64,000 bases of DNA, from assembly GCA_017301995.1 (NCBI GenBank), contig JAFLEH010000002.1:36839-100838 (forward strand). Direction: 5' to 3'. This document shows, one piece after another, positions 43,565-52,995 of the stretch (within the stretch, counting starts at the first letter, position 1; every line of letters begins with the position of its first letter). The translations under genes and the position numbers were made by a program. The notes under the pieces are model-generated. The model saw only the letters and a program-made list of their open reading frames with translations, did no database searches and was not told where the DNA came from. The DNA is from Verrucomicrobiota bacterium (GTDB lineage: Bacteria; Verrucomicrobiota; Verrucomicrobiia; Verrucomicrobiales; Akkermansiaceae).

Positions 43565-46546
43565 ATGATCCAATGGCTTATTCCCAACTTTATCGGTAAC
43601 AGAAACGAACGCGAACTCCGTCGCCTGCGCGGGACGGTGGATCGCATCAACGAGATCGAACGCGCGCTGCAGCGCGAAGATCCCGGCAAACTCCTCGAAC
43701 TAACTGACGGCTGGCGGCGGCATCTCGCGCGCTACCATCCACTCGATGTCCCGCCCCGGAGGCACCTCGGGCGGATGGATGAGGCCGGAATTTCCGCCAT
43801 CGCGGAACGGATTCGCGCCAGGATGGACGCGCTCCGCGGCGAGTTTCCCCAGCTTCCGCGCGAGGTGGTGTCAACGCCGGAGGGGATCGGCAAAGCGGTG
43901 GACGCATTCCGCCAGACCGAGGGACGTTTCGGCAAGGCTCGGGACAAGTATCTATCCCGAATCCTTCCGGAGGCCTACGCGGTTGTGAAGAACGCGGCCC
44001 GCCGGCTCTGCGGCCGCGAGTTTGTGATCGACGGACATCCCCGCCAATGGGACATGGTCCACTTCGACGTGCAATTGACAGGCGGAGTCGCGCTGCACCA
44101 TGGCATGATCGCGGAGATGCAGACCGGCGAGGGCAAAACGCTGGTCGCAACCCTGCCGGTCTATCTGAATGCGCTGGCGGGGCTCGGCGTCCACGTCGTC
44201 ACGGTCAATGACTACCTCGCCAAACGTGACTCACAGTGGATGGGGAAGATCTTCGAATACCTCGGCCTGTCCGTGGGCTGCATCCTATCCGATATGTCGC
44301 CCGACGAACGCCGCGAAGCCTACTCCCGTGACATCACCTACGGAACCAACGCGGAATTCGGATTCGATTATCTGCGCGACCACGGCACCTCAACCCGCAA
44401 GGACGACCAAGTCCAGCGCGGCCACCATTTCGCGATCATCGACGAGGTTGATTCCATCCTGATCGATGATGCGCGCACGCCACTTATCATCAGCGGTCCG
44501 TCCAATCGTGAACCCAATGCGATGGAGGCGGACAGGCAGCGCGTGGAGCAACTGGTGAAACGCCAGACCGCCCTATGCAACCGGCTGGCCGGTGAGGCGG
44601 CGGAGTTGTTGGAGTCCGGTGATGTCCGGGAAGCCGGCCTTGCGTTGCTCAAGCTGAAACTCGGGCAACCGCGCAACCGCCAGTTTCTCCGGATGATGGA
44701 AAACCCGGAAGTGCGCCGTCTGTTGGAGAAGACCGAACTCGATCATCAGCAAGGGGCCTTCCGCAAGGACATTCTCCGGCTCAAGGAGCAACTCTATTTC
44801 GTCGTCGATGAAAAATCCCAGGACGCCGATCTGATGGAGAACGGCCGCCGGTTTCTGGCGCCCGACGACCCGGAATCGTTCACTCTGCCCGACCTGGAGG
44901 CGGAAATCGCGGCCATTGATGACGATCCGTCGCTGGACTCCGCGAGCCGCACCGCGGCAATGGCCGCAGCGCGCAATACGTTTGACGCGCGGGCCGCAAG
45001 AATCCACGGGATTTCCCAACTGCTGAAGGCATGGTGTCTCTATAAGAGGGACGTCCATTACGTGGTCAAGGATGACAAGATCGTGATCGTTGATGAAAGC
45101 ACCGGTCGGGAAATGCCCGGCCGCCGCTGGTCCGACGGACTCCATCAGGCGGTGGAAATCAAGGAGCGGGTGTCACCGGAGAGCGAAACACGCACTTACG
45201 CGACCATCACGATCCAGAACTATTTCCGGCTTTACGGAAAGCTCGCGGGCATGACCGGCACCGCATCCACGGCGGCGGCGGAGTTTCATGATATCTATCG
45301 GTTGGATGTGCTGACTGTTCCAACCAACCGGCCCAACCGCCGGACCGACGAGCCCGACCAGGTGTACAGGACCCGGAACGAAAAGTACACCGCCGCGATC
45401 GAACGGATCCGCAAGGCCCATGCCAACGGGCAACCGGTGCTTGTCGGAACGGCGTCGGTGGAAGCGTCCGCCACCCTTTCGCGGATGCTTCAGCGCGCGG
45501 CGATTCCCCACACCGTGCTCAACGCGAAGAACCACGCCAGCGAGGCGGAGATCATCGCCCGCGCGGGAGAGCGCGGGGCCGTGACGGTTTCCACCAACAT
45601 GGCAGGGCGCGGAACCGACATAAAACTGGCGGATGGTATCGCCGAACTCGGCGGCCTCTTGGTGATTGGCACCGAACGCCATCCTTCGCGGCGGGTGGAC
45701 CGCCAGCTTCGGGGGCGCTGCGCCCGCCAGGGCGATCCGGGACGTTCGCAGTTCTTCCTTTCGCTGGAGGATGATCTGCTACGCAATCACGCCTCGCCCG
45801 ACTCGATGGCGGCTGTGATCGAACGCGCGGAAACCGGAGGAACCGGGCGTCGGCAGGATCTCGGCGGACTGGTGGAGTCGGCCCAACTGCAGGTAGAACA
45901 GCGCGATTACAAGGCCCGCAAACGGGTGCTGGACTTCGATGATGTGATGAACCTTCAGCGCGAGATTCTGTATGGCTTGCGTGACGAGATTCTATCCGCC
46001 GGGGATTCCCGCGCCGTGGCGCACGATTTGATCGCGAACGTAGCCGAAAGCGGAAACGGTTCCCGAAGAGTCCACGACGCCTCGGCGCCATGGAACGGCC
46101 CGGACGCGTTTCTATCCGGAATGTCGGCGGCCGAGGCGTGCGCGGCCTATGATCGCGATGTCACCGGACTTCCCCACGAGCTGTTGGAGGAAATGGAGCG
46201 CCATATCATTCTCGATGCGATCGACCACGGCTGGCGCGATCATTTGGAGGATATGGACGAACTCCGCGAAGGTGTGTACCTCCGCGCCCAAGGGCAACGG
46301 GATCCCTTGCAGGAATACAAGTCCAACGGGTTCGCCCTGTTCGAGTCGATGATGGATGCTGTCAGACGTACCGCGGTTCGCCACTTGTTCCGCAATGCCA
46401 TCGGCATGGCGGCCATGCTCGCCCGGGCCAACGAACCGGATCTATCAGCGAAGCCGGCGGTTCGGTTGGAATGCGCGGGATCCCGGGCTAGCCGGGCAGG
46501 AATCGAAGATCCGCGACGATCGGTCGCGAAGCGTTCGTCGGCATAG
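43565..46546 (+). CDS. secA: Preprotein translocase ATPase SecA lacking the C-terminal zinc motif
   Basis: 993 residues. ATPase motor of Sec export. Seen: MQTGEGKTLVATLPVYLNAL (Walker A), IIDEVDSILIDDARTPLIIS (DEAD box), an enlarged preprotein-crosslinking region with an about 80-residue charged insert before it, TMAGRGTDIKL-type NMAGRGTDIKLADG, and IGTERHPSRRVDRQLRGRCA. The scaffold end is shortened and the protein stops after a basic stretch (SRAGIEDPRRSVAKRSSA) without the CxCx(8)CH zinc-binding SecB/phospholipid tail. The start MIQWLIPNFIG was chosen; the frame is open upstream. Whether it is the only SecA cannot be seen here. Confidence 0.9.
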   Translation: MIQWLIPNFIGNRNERELRRLRGTVDRINEIERALQREDPGKLLELTDGWRRHLARYHPLDVPPRRHLGRMDEAGISAIAERIRARMDALRGEFPQLPREVVSTPEGIGKAVDAFRQTEGRFGKARDKYLSRILPEAYAVVKNAARRLCGREFVIDGHPRQWDMVHFDVQLTGGVALHHGMIAEMQTGEGKTLVATLPVYLNALAGLGVHVVTVNDYLAKRDSQWMGKIFEYLGLSVGCILSDMSPDERREAYSRDITYGTNAEFGFDYLRDHGTSTRKDDQVQRGHHFAIIDEVDSILIDDARTPLIISGPSNREPNAMEADRQRVEQLVKRQTALCNRLAGEAAELLESGDVREAGLALLKLKLGQPRNRQFLRMMENPEVRRLLEKTELDHQQGAFRKDILRLKEQLYFVVDEKSQDADLMENGRRFLAPDDPESFTLPDLEAEIAAIDDDPSLDSASRTAAMAAARNTFDARAARIHGISQLLKAWCLYKRDVHYVVKDDKIVIVDESTGREMPGRRWSDGLHQAVEIKERVSPESETRTYATITIQNYFRLYGKLAGMTGTASTAAAEFHDIYRLDVLTVPTNRPNRRTDEPDQVYRTRNEKYTAAIERIRKAHANGQPVLVGTASVEASATLSRMLQRAAIPHTVLNAKNHASEAEIIARAGERGAVTVSTNMAGRGTDIKLADGIAELGGLLVIGTERHPSRRVDRQLRGRCARQGDPGRSQFFLSLEDDLLRNHASPDSMAAVIERAETGGTGRRQDLGGLVESAQLQVEQRDYKARKRVLDFDDVMNLQREILYGLRDEILSAGDSRAVAHDLIANVAESGNGSRRVHDASAPWNGPDAFLSGMSAAEACAAYDRDVTGLPHELLEEMERHIILDAIDHGWRDHLEDMDELREGVYLRAQGQRDPLQEYKSNGFALFESMMDAVRRTAVRHLFRNAIGMAAMLARANEPDLSAKPAVRLECAGSRASRAGIEDPRRSVAKRSSA

Positions 46547-46600
46547 CACCTCATCCCGGCGTGTTGCGGATGCCCGGATGATTTATCCCGAATTCCGTAA

Positions 46601-47443
46601 TTACTTCAAACTTCGGACATCGGATTTATTGCCGTCCACGGTTGCGCCGGAGACGAAGATAATGGCGTCCTCGCGGACTTCATGGGCGCCGACGTACATG
46701 CCCCAGCGGAAGGTGCTCGTCCCTTTCGGTCGGCTGTAGGATCCTTCGCCGGCCTTCGCTCCGTTGAGAAAGACCTCGTATTTCAGTCCGTTGTCGCGCA
46801 CCCGGAGCAGGAACGGCTTTCCGATCCTGTTCTTGGCGATGACCTGGTCCTTGCCCCGGCGATGGTTCAGCGTCACATCGCCCGCTTCTCCCATCAGGAT
46901 CATCACCGCCGGGCCTTCGATGGAGCTTTTCACCTGGAAGATAGACCCAACCGGCTTGATGGCCGTGACAACTCCGCTCCACTCGTGCCAGGCTCCATCG
47001 GATTCTTTCCACTGGGTCTGCGAAAAGGTTTCTACGCGGGCCGCGAGGGAACGGGCGTTGTGCATGTTCTCCTCTCCCTTGAACAGACGGAAGATCTGGG
47101 TGTTGCCATCTTCCTGATACCATCTCGACCAGCTTGGGAACGATGCCCTGGGAATGGCGCTGTTGAGCAGGGTATGCAACTTGATCGCCGCGGAAATGGG
47201 CCGCTTGGCTTCGGGCAGGACTTCTACCAAATTCGCGTTCACATGGATGTCCGAACCTTTCACTCCGGCTTTGGACTTCTTGGCGATGGCATCCTTGATG
47301 GAACCAAAGGTTGGATCGTCGCCCGTTCGCGTGAAAAGCGGCTGTTCGGCGGTGGAGGAACGTGGGGCGGGTGCCACATTCTCCGCACCTAGGAGGTCGG
47401 GTAACGCGGTGCCTAGCAGAAATAGGATGGGTATCGCTTTCAT
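46601..47443 (-). CDS. Exported lyase-like beta-jelly-roll protein
   Basis: 280 residues with signal MKAIPILFLLGTALPDLLGA. Family match by eye is to ConA-like polysaccharide-lyase-type proteins: WSRWYQEDGNTQIFRLFKGE, WHEWSGVVTAIKPVGSIFQV, DVTLNHRRGKDQVIAKNRIG, FLLRVRDNGLKYEVFLNGAK and FRWGMYVG. His, Arg, Tyr and Lys residues typical of lyase sites are present but I cannot assign a PL number. Last gene of the sulfatase cluster, 41 bp after the preceding sulfatase, so the product may cleave or bind the same polymer. Confidence 0.6.
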   Translation of the reverse strand: MKAIPILFLLGTALPDLLGAENVAPAPRSSTAEQPLFTRTGDDPTFGSIKDAIAKKSKAGVKGSDIHVNANLVEVLPEAKRPISAAIKLHTLLNSAIPRASFPSWSRWYQEDGNTQIFRLFKGEENMHNARSLAARVETFSQTQWKESDGAWHEWSGVVTAIKPVGSIFQVKSSIEGPAVMILMGEAGDVTLNHRRGKDQVIAKNRIGKPFLLRVRDNGLKYEVFLNGAKAGEGSYSRPKGTSTFRWGMYVGAHEVREDAIIFVSGATVDGNKSDVRSLK

Positions 47444-47484
47444 AATGTCGGATGGTTCAGTCTGTCGGTTGATCGATCCGGCGT

Positions 47485-48990
47485 TCACTTTTTGCCGCTT
47501 CCGTTCTGGAGATTGTCCGGTTGCCTTCGCGGCGGAGCGTTGCGTTCATTGACTGTCGTGATCTCTTTGAGCCGGGAGGCAAGATGCGCAAGTTTGTCCG
47601 GTTGCTCGGCCGCAAGATTGTTGCTTTCGCCGGGATCCTTCTTGAGATCGAACAAAGCGGGCTGCCGGGCATTGGTCTGCTTTTTCTTCTTTCCGGCTTC
47701 CCAACCGTCGGCGACCGATAGATCGGGGATGTACTTCAAGTTTCCGAATCGGAGGGCGAAATGGCCGTTGCCGCTCATGACGACAAGCTGGTCGCGTCTG
47801 GTCGCGTTCTTGTCGCCGAGCATGGCGGGGAGGAGATTGAAGCTGTCGGATAGATCGGCATTGGATGGGACAACCCCGGCCGCCGCGCAGATGGTTGCGG
47901 GCACATCGATGGTCGAAACAAGATCACCCGATACGCCGGGATTGATTCGATCGGGCCAGCGCACGATGAACGGCACACGGTGGCCGCCTTCCCAGAGTTG
48001 GGATTTCTTGCCTCTGAACGGTCCGTTGGGTTTGTGCCCCTTCTCATCGGTCGCATAGGCTCCGTTGTCGCTGGTGTAGATCACGAGGGTGTTCTTTGTG
48101 AGATTGAGGCGGTCGAGCGCGCCAAGAACTTCGCCGATGCATGCGTCGAGCTCCTGAAGCATGTCCGCGCGGTTGCCGAGGCCGCTGGTGCCGGCGAAAC
48201 GCGGATGGGGAATGGCGGGCGCATGCACATTGTGCGGAGTATAAAGCAGGAAGAACCTGTTGTTCTTGTTCCGTTCGAAGAAACCGACGCACTCGCGTTT
48301 GAGAGTGTCGGCAATCTCGGTGTCCTTCCACCAGGCCGATTTGCCCCCGCTGGCCCATCCGATCCGGCTGCGTCCGGCCGCCCAGGCTCCCAAGCCTTGC
48401 TTCTTGGCCACGGACTGGTCGTAGCTGCAACGGATGGGATCGTTAGGGTCAAGCCCCTGCACACGATGATCGCGCACGAACACCGTTGGCATACGGTCGT
48501 TGGTGGCGGGTAGGCCGAAAAAGGTGTCGAAACCGACCTCCAATGGTCCCGGACGGAGATCCCCGTTGTAGTCCGGTTCCGCTAGACCGAAACCAAGGTG
48601 CCACTTTCCAATCGCGGCGGTCTTGTAGCCGGCCCTTTTCAGCAATCCGGGTGCGGTCCCCGTCTGGGTGGGAATGAGCAGCGGCGACATGCCGGTGGCG
48701 ACACCCTTGTTCAGGCCCACCGCGTTCTTCCGCCACGAATACTGCCCGGTGATCAGCGAGTATCGGGTGGGCGTGCAAACGGCGGCGGACGCGTGCCCGT
48801 CCTCGAAGCGGATTCCCTCGCGCGCCAGACGGTCGATGTTGGGTGTCCTGACCTTGGTGGCTCCGTAGCACCCGGCGTCTCCCCAGCCGACGTCGTCGGC
48901 CAGAATGACAAGTATGTTGGGCTTCTCCGTGGCGGAGCAAGGGCTGCCACAGAGTGCGAGAACGGCGATTGGGAGAAGTCGGAGTTGCAT
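47485..48990 (-). CDS. Sulfatase (Cys-type arylsulfatase family)
   Basis: 501 residues with signal MQLRLLPIAVLALCGSPCSA. The formylglycine motif is VCTPTRYSLITGQY (C72), so maturation by FGE or anSME is needed; neither is in the window. Metal/sulfate-site residues are in ILADDVGWGDAGCYG, AIGKWHLGFG and YTSDNGAYATDEKGHKPNG. Full-length S1 family member. Substrate specificity cannot be read. It lies 7 bp downstream of the previous sulfatase gene, so both are probably translated from one mRNA. Confidence 0.92.
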   Translation of the reverse strand: MQLRLLPIAVLALCGSPCSATEKPNILVILADDVGWGDAGCYGATKVRTPNIDRLAREGIRFEDGHASAAVCTPTRYSLITGQYSWRKNAVGLNKGVATGMSPLLIPTQTGTAPGLLKRAGYKTAAIGKWHLGFGLAEPDYNGDLRPGPLEVGFDTFFGLPATNDRMPTVFVRDHRVQGLDPNDPIRCSYDQSVAKKQGLGAWAAGRSRIGWASGGKSAWWKDTEIADTLKRECVGFFERNKNNRFFLLYTPHNVHAPAIPHPRFAGTSGLGNRADMLQELDACIGEVLGALDRLNLTKNTLVIYTSDNGAYATDEKGHKPNGPFRGKKSQLWEGGHRVPFIVRWPDRINPGVSGDLVSTIDVPATICAAAGVVPSNADLSDSFNLLPAMLGDKNATRRDQLVVMSGNGHFALRFGNLKYIPDLSVADGWEAGKKKKQTNARQPALFDLKKDPGESNNLAAEQPDKLAHLASRLKEITTVNERNAPPRRQPDNLQNGSGKK

Positions 48991-48997
48991 GGTTGGA

Positions 48998-50416
48998 TCA
49001 GCGGCGTTTCTTATTGTTAGGCGCTGTGTCGCTGTTCTTGGCGGGCACGGTGTAGTTCAGGGACTTTATGCTCCCGCCGAGTTCCGAATCCAGTTTGGCG
49101 GTGAGTGTTGTGTCCGCGGCGAGGTTTCTGGTTTCGTAGGGATCTTTCGCGAGGTCATAGACTTCGGTCCAGTCGGGATGGTTCGGATATCTTATCAGTT
49201 TGTGGGTGGTTGTTCGCAAGGCATAACAGGTGGGAACATCTCCGAGTTCCTTGTAGTATTCGGCGAAGAACGACTGACGCCAGGGGATCGATTTGCCCGC
49301 GGCCAACGGCTTCCAACTCATTCCGTGCATCTCCTTGGGCACGGGCACCCCGGCGAGGTCGAGGAAAGTCGGTGCGAGATCGACGTTAAGCACCATATCA
49401 TCGACCGTGCGGCCTTTCCCGAAGAGACGCGGATAACGGGCTAGCATCGGGATCCGAAGCGATTCGTCGTATAGCGAGCGCTTGTCGCCGGAGCAGTGCT
49501 CTCCAAGGTAGTATCCGTTGTCGCTCGTGTAAACGACAACGGTGTCCTCGGCCAGGCCGAGTTGGTCGAGGGCGTCGAGAAGCCGGGCAACGTTCTCATC
49601 AACTCCTTTGATGTGCCGCATGTAATCGAGATGGGCGCGGTTGTCGGCGATTCCGCGAGGCGGATCGTTTTCGGCCAGCGGTTGCTGCCAGGGTGAGGGG
49701 GTGCGCAGGTTCGGCACCGGCCGGGACTGTTGTCCGGCATAGAGCGTGCGCAATCGGGCGGGAAGATTGACACCGCCCCGCGGGCCGTGCGGGCTTTTGA
49801 GTCCGACAACGATCGAAAACGGATTGTCCCGCTGCCGTTTGATCCATTCGATCGCAAAGTCGGTGCTAACATCGTCCACCCAGCCTGCGGTGGGTTTGGC
49901 GACTCCGTTGATCTCAAAGGGGCAATCGTGATAGCGTCCGTGGGCGATGAAACTGGCGGAGTAGTCGAAGCCTGGGCGTTGGCCGCGCTGATTTCCCATG
50001 TGCCACTTGCCGATGTAGGCGGTTTTGTAACCGGCGGCGCGCAGCAATGTTGCGTGGGTAACGGAATCGGCCGGAAATGGCGTTCCGTTGTTGGTGATTC
50101 CGTTGGTGTGGTTGTAGCGGCCGGTTAGAAACGCCGCGCGGCTGGGCGCGCACAACGAAAGCGTGACAAACGCATTGCGGAAACGCACTCCCTCCGCGGC
50201 CAGACGGTCCATCCCCGGAGACTTGATCCAGGGAAAGCGTCCGCGCTCGCCTTGTTCGCGCTGAACCACACCCATCGCGTCCCAGCGATGGTCGTCGCTG
50301 TAGATGAAGAGGAAGTTCGGGCGCCGCTCGGCCGCGCCGGCCGGGGAAACGATAGCCATCGCAATGAGCAGGCTGACGACCGTGCGGCGGACAATTGCCA
50401 GTGGTGTTGTTCTCAT
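48998..50416 (-). CDS. Sulfatase (Cys-type, iduronate-2-sulfatase-like layout)
   Basis: 472 residues with a signal peptide (MRTTPLAIVRRTVVSLLIAM...AGA). Motif LCAPSRAAFLTGRYNHTNG (C89) with SDDHRWDAMGV, YIGKWHMGNQRG, and YTSDNGYYLGEHCSGDKRSL. These features resemble the S1 subfamilies that act on glycosaminoglycan- or fucan-like uronate/fucose sulfates, but I cannot fix the subfamily. The tail is basic (NNKKRR). The start was set at the signal-peptide Met. It lies 32 bp after the GH95-like gene. Confidence 0.92.
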   Translation of the reverse strand: MRTTPLAIVRRTVVSLLIAMAIVSPAGAAERRPNFLFIYSDDHRWDAMGVVQREQGERGRFPWIKSPGMDRLAAEGVRFRNAFVTLSLCAPSRAAFLTGRYNHTNGITNNGTPFPADSVTHATLLRAAGYKTAYIGKWHMGNQRGQRPGFDYSASFIAHGRYHDCPFEINGVAKPTAGWVDDVSTDFAIEWIKRQRDNPFSIVVGLKSPHGPRGGVNLPARLRTLYAGQQSRPVPNLRTPSPWQQPLAENDPPRGIADNRAHLDYMRHIKGVDENVARLLDALDQLGLAEDTVVVYTSDNGYYLGEHCSGDKRSLYDESLRIPMLARYPRLFGKGRTVDDMVLNVDLAPTFLDLAGVPVPKEMHGMSWKPLAAGKSIPWRQSFFAEYYKELGDVPTCYALRTTTHKLIRYPNHPDWTEVYDLAKDPYETRNLAADTTLTAKLDSELGGSIKSLNYTVPAKNSDTAPNNKKRR

Positions 50417-50448
50417 GGGAACTGGGTGAATCGGATGGTTGGAGGTTG

Positions 50449-52995
50449 TCATTGTTGGAGGTCGAGCTTCACGGTCACATCCTGCCCCGCGGGGAGTGTG
50501 AGCATGCGGCGGTTTGGGGCGTCCGCATCCCCGGCTTTCGCGCCAGAGCCAGCGACGGATATTTTTGAGATAGCGGTGGGATGTTCCAGGGTGATCGTCT
50601 GGCCGGCCTTTGATGACAGAACGCATTCGATTTCAGTCGGGGACCATCGGAGCGATTTCATATGAATCTGACCGCGGCAGAGCACTCCCGTGATGGTGCC
50701 GTTTTGCCAGTCCTTCGGAAGTGCGGGGAGGAGACGGATGAGTCCGGGTTCGGATGCGACGAGCATTTTGATGATGACCGAAGGCATGCCGCCGCTGATG
50801 TCCATGTTGAACAAGGACCGGTGGTTGTGCATCGAGGCGAGATTGTTCAGCCAATAGCGGTTCACGAGTTGGGTGAGGCAGCGGTAGGCGAGGTCGGGTT
50901 CGCCGAGACTTGCGGCGGCCTGGCCCAGTTGCACGAGTCCGAACGACATGAACCCCTGCTGGTTGTTCCGCCAATAGTTGTCGAGTTTGAATTCGATGCT
51001 TTTCCGGAAGGCGGCCCGCAGTTCGGGGCTTTTCGCGATCTCGTCCGGCATGCCATCGTATAACGGATAGAGTTGGGACGAATGGCGGTGGCTGTCATTG
51101 TTCGCGAGCCGCGGAGTGAGCCATTCCTTGATGATGCCGCGCTCGTCGGCGGCGTATTCGGGCATCTTGGCGAGCATCTTCTCCCAGACCGGGATTTTGT
51201 CAGGGTTGCGTCCGAGTTCGCGGGACGCCGCGATGGCGTTGGTGAGCAGTTCCTTGGCCACCGCCACGTCCATCGTTGCGTTGAACGAACCCTGGGACTT
51301 TGAATTTCCGGGGGTGTTTTCCGGTGATTGGGTGGGGGAGAACAGCCACTTCCCGTCCGGGCCTTCGTAGAGATAGTCTTCGAAAAACAGCGCGACCTTT
51401 TCCATGAAGGGCAACGCATGGTTCGCCAGAAACTCCCTGTCTCCAGTGTAGAGGTAGTAATCGTAAAAGAAGTGTGCCGCCCAACCCGCTCCCGCGACCC
51501 AGAAGCCACCGGCGAAATCGGGAGCGAGCGCGTTGTTGAATCCATGCGTCGAGGTCCGCGAAGGAAGCACGACTCCACGCGCGCCGAAAAGATGCCTGGC
51601 ATTGATTTCCATCCATGGCGTGAGCGATTCGATATAGTTTGTGTAGGCCAAGGTCAGCTCGGGCATATTTCCCATCAGATTGGCGGCGATGGCGGATGGA
51701 ACGTTCCCGTTGTGGGTGTAGTCGCTGGCCCAGCCGGGAACATAGGTCCCTCCCCAGACGCCCTGCAGGTTTGGCGGCAGCTCACCGGTGCAACTGATGA
51801 TGTTGTAACGTCCGGCGTCGAACTGCTTCTCGATCAGCGCGCGGTTGGGTTTCTCATAGGTGGACTCCGCGATGAGGTCTTCGGTAGGCCGCTTGTGGTC
51901 ATCCCCCCCTCCAAGGTCGAGTCGCACTCGGTTGAACAACCTGCCATGCGGTTCCGAGTGGCGCCGGAGCAATCCCGCGTAATCGTCGGGAAGTTTCGCC
52001 AGCGCCGCCTCCATGGCTTTCATTTCCGATCTATCCGGATTACGGATGGGATGAAGATCGAGGAAAATCAGGATGCGGTCGGCGTTTTTCAAATCCAGGG
52101 CCCCGTCGGGTTCCGGGTTCCTGGCCCCGCCGCCAACGATGACTCTCGCAAAACCCTCCAGCATGTGGATGCTGCCCGGATAGGCTTTGGTGAAATCATT
52201 GCGGAATGTGAGCGATTCCGCGGTGGAGGTGCTTCGGATGTTGGCAACATGCTCCCGGAACGCCTGCCTGGAGTGCTTCATGACGTCGCTGTCGCCGTTG
52301 AACTCCTCGCTCGGCTCGCGGGGTTCCAGTTTGAGGCGGCAATCGAGGCATCCCGGCTTCGAGGCTGAGATGGATAGAACGCAGACGCCGTCGGCGCGGG
52401 AAACAAACAGACGACGCTCGAATGTGGCGCGGTCGTCCGACCATCGTGTGGTCGCTTCGCCGGTTTGGAAGTCCACGGATCGGCTGTAGTTCCGGACATC
52501 TCCCTGTTGGCGGGTCTTGATGGTTAGATCAAAAGCCGGGACGAAGTTATCCGGATACATGAAGCTCCGCTGCCCCGATAGATCGAACTGGAGATTCGTG
52601 GCCTGCTTGTAGAGCCCCTGATCGATCAACTTCCGGATCTCGAAAAGCCGTGCGGATTGATCGGGCGGCATCACCGGTGCGCCCATTGGCATGAACAGGC
52701 GCTCATGCGTGAAGATGATGCGCTCTTCCGCCGTCCGGCCCATCGCGTTCGCTCCGATAGTACCGTTTCCGGAAAGCAATCCCTCCTCCCAGGTGCGGGC
52801 GGGTTGGACGCTGATGAACCCGCGTTCCGGAACGGGGAGCGGGTCGGCGGCTGATCTATCCACCGATGTGATGAAGATGCTCATGGCAAGAAGGAGTCCA
52901 TATCCGCCGGAAACGGGCCGCCGCCGGTTGAGCTTCGCGCGGTTCACGACAGGCATTTCGCACGGACATTGGCGGGCAATCGGACGGGTTTTCAT
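50449..52995 (-). CDS. GH95-like alpha-L-fucosidase, divergent
   Basis: 848 residues; signal region near residues 30-57 (GYGLLLAMSIFITSVDRSAA). N-terminal GH95N domain (ARTWEEGLLSGNGTIGANAM, RIIFTHERLFMPMGAP), then the (alpha/alpha)6 barrel with SPTQSPENTPGN, HRHSSQLYPLYDG and NMDISGGMPSVI, where the Glu and Asp positions fit the known catalytic acid and base region. The usual NxNTEMNYW motif is replaced by HNGNVPSAIAANLMGN: the two Asn remain but the aromatic part does not. ATG at 52995 overlaps the upstream sulfatase stop (ATGA), which fixes this start. Expected to release terminal fucose or galactose-type sugars. Confidence 0.8.
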   Translation of the reverse strand: MKTRPIARQCPCEMPVVNRAKLNRRRPVSGGYGLLLAMSIFITSVDRSAADPLPVPERGFISVQPARTWEEGLLSGNGTIGANAMGRTAEERIIFTHERLFMPMGAPVMPPDQSARLFEIRKLIDQGLYKQATNLQFDLSGQRSFMYPDNFVPAFDLTIKTRQQGDVRNYSRSVDFQTGEATTRWSDDRATFERRLFVSRADGVCVLSISASKPGCLDCRLKLEPREPSEEFNGDSDVMKHSRQAFREHVANIRSTSTAESLTFRNDFTKAYPGSIHMLEGFARVIVGGGARNPEPDGALDLKNADRILIFLDLHPIRNPDRSEMKAMEAALAKLPDDYAGLLRRHSEPHGRLFNRVRLDLGGGDDHKRPTEDLIAESTYEKPNRALIEKQFDAGRYNIISCTGELPPNLQGVWGGTYVPGWASDYTHNGNVPSAIAANLMGNMPELTLAYTNYIESLTPWMEINARHLFGARGVVLPSRTSTHGFNNALAPDFAGGFWVAGAGWAAHFFYDYYLYTGDREFLANHALPFMEKVALFFEDYLYEGPDGKWLFSPTQSPENTPGNSKSQGSFNATMDVAVAKELLTNAIAASRELGRNPDKIPVWEKMLAKMPEYAADERGIIKEWLTPRLANNDSHRHSSQLYPLYDGMPDEIAKSPELRAAFRKSIEFKLDNYWRNNQQGFMSFGLVQLGQAAASLGEPDLAYRCLTQLVNRYWLNNLASMHNHRSLFNMDISGGMPSVIIKMLVASEPGLIRLLPALPKDWQNGTITGVLCRGQIHMKSLRWSPTEIECVLSSKAGQTITLEHPTAISKISVAGSGAKAGDADAPNRRMLTLPAGQDVTVKLDLQQ

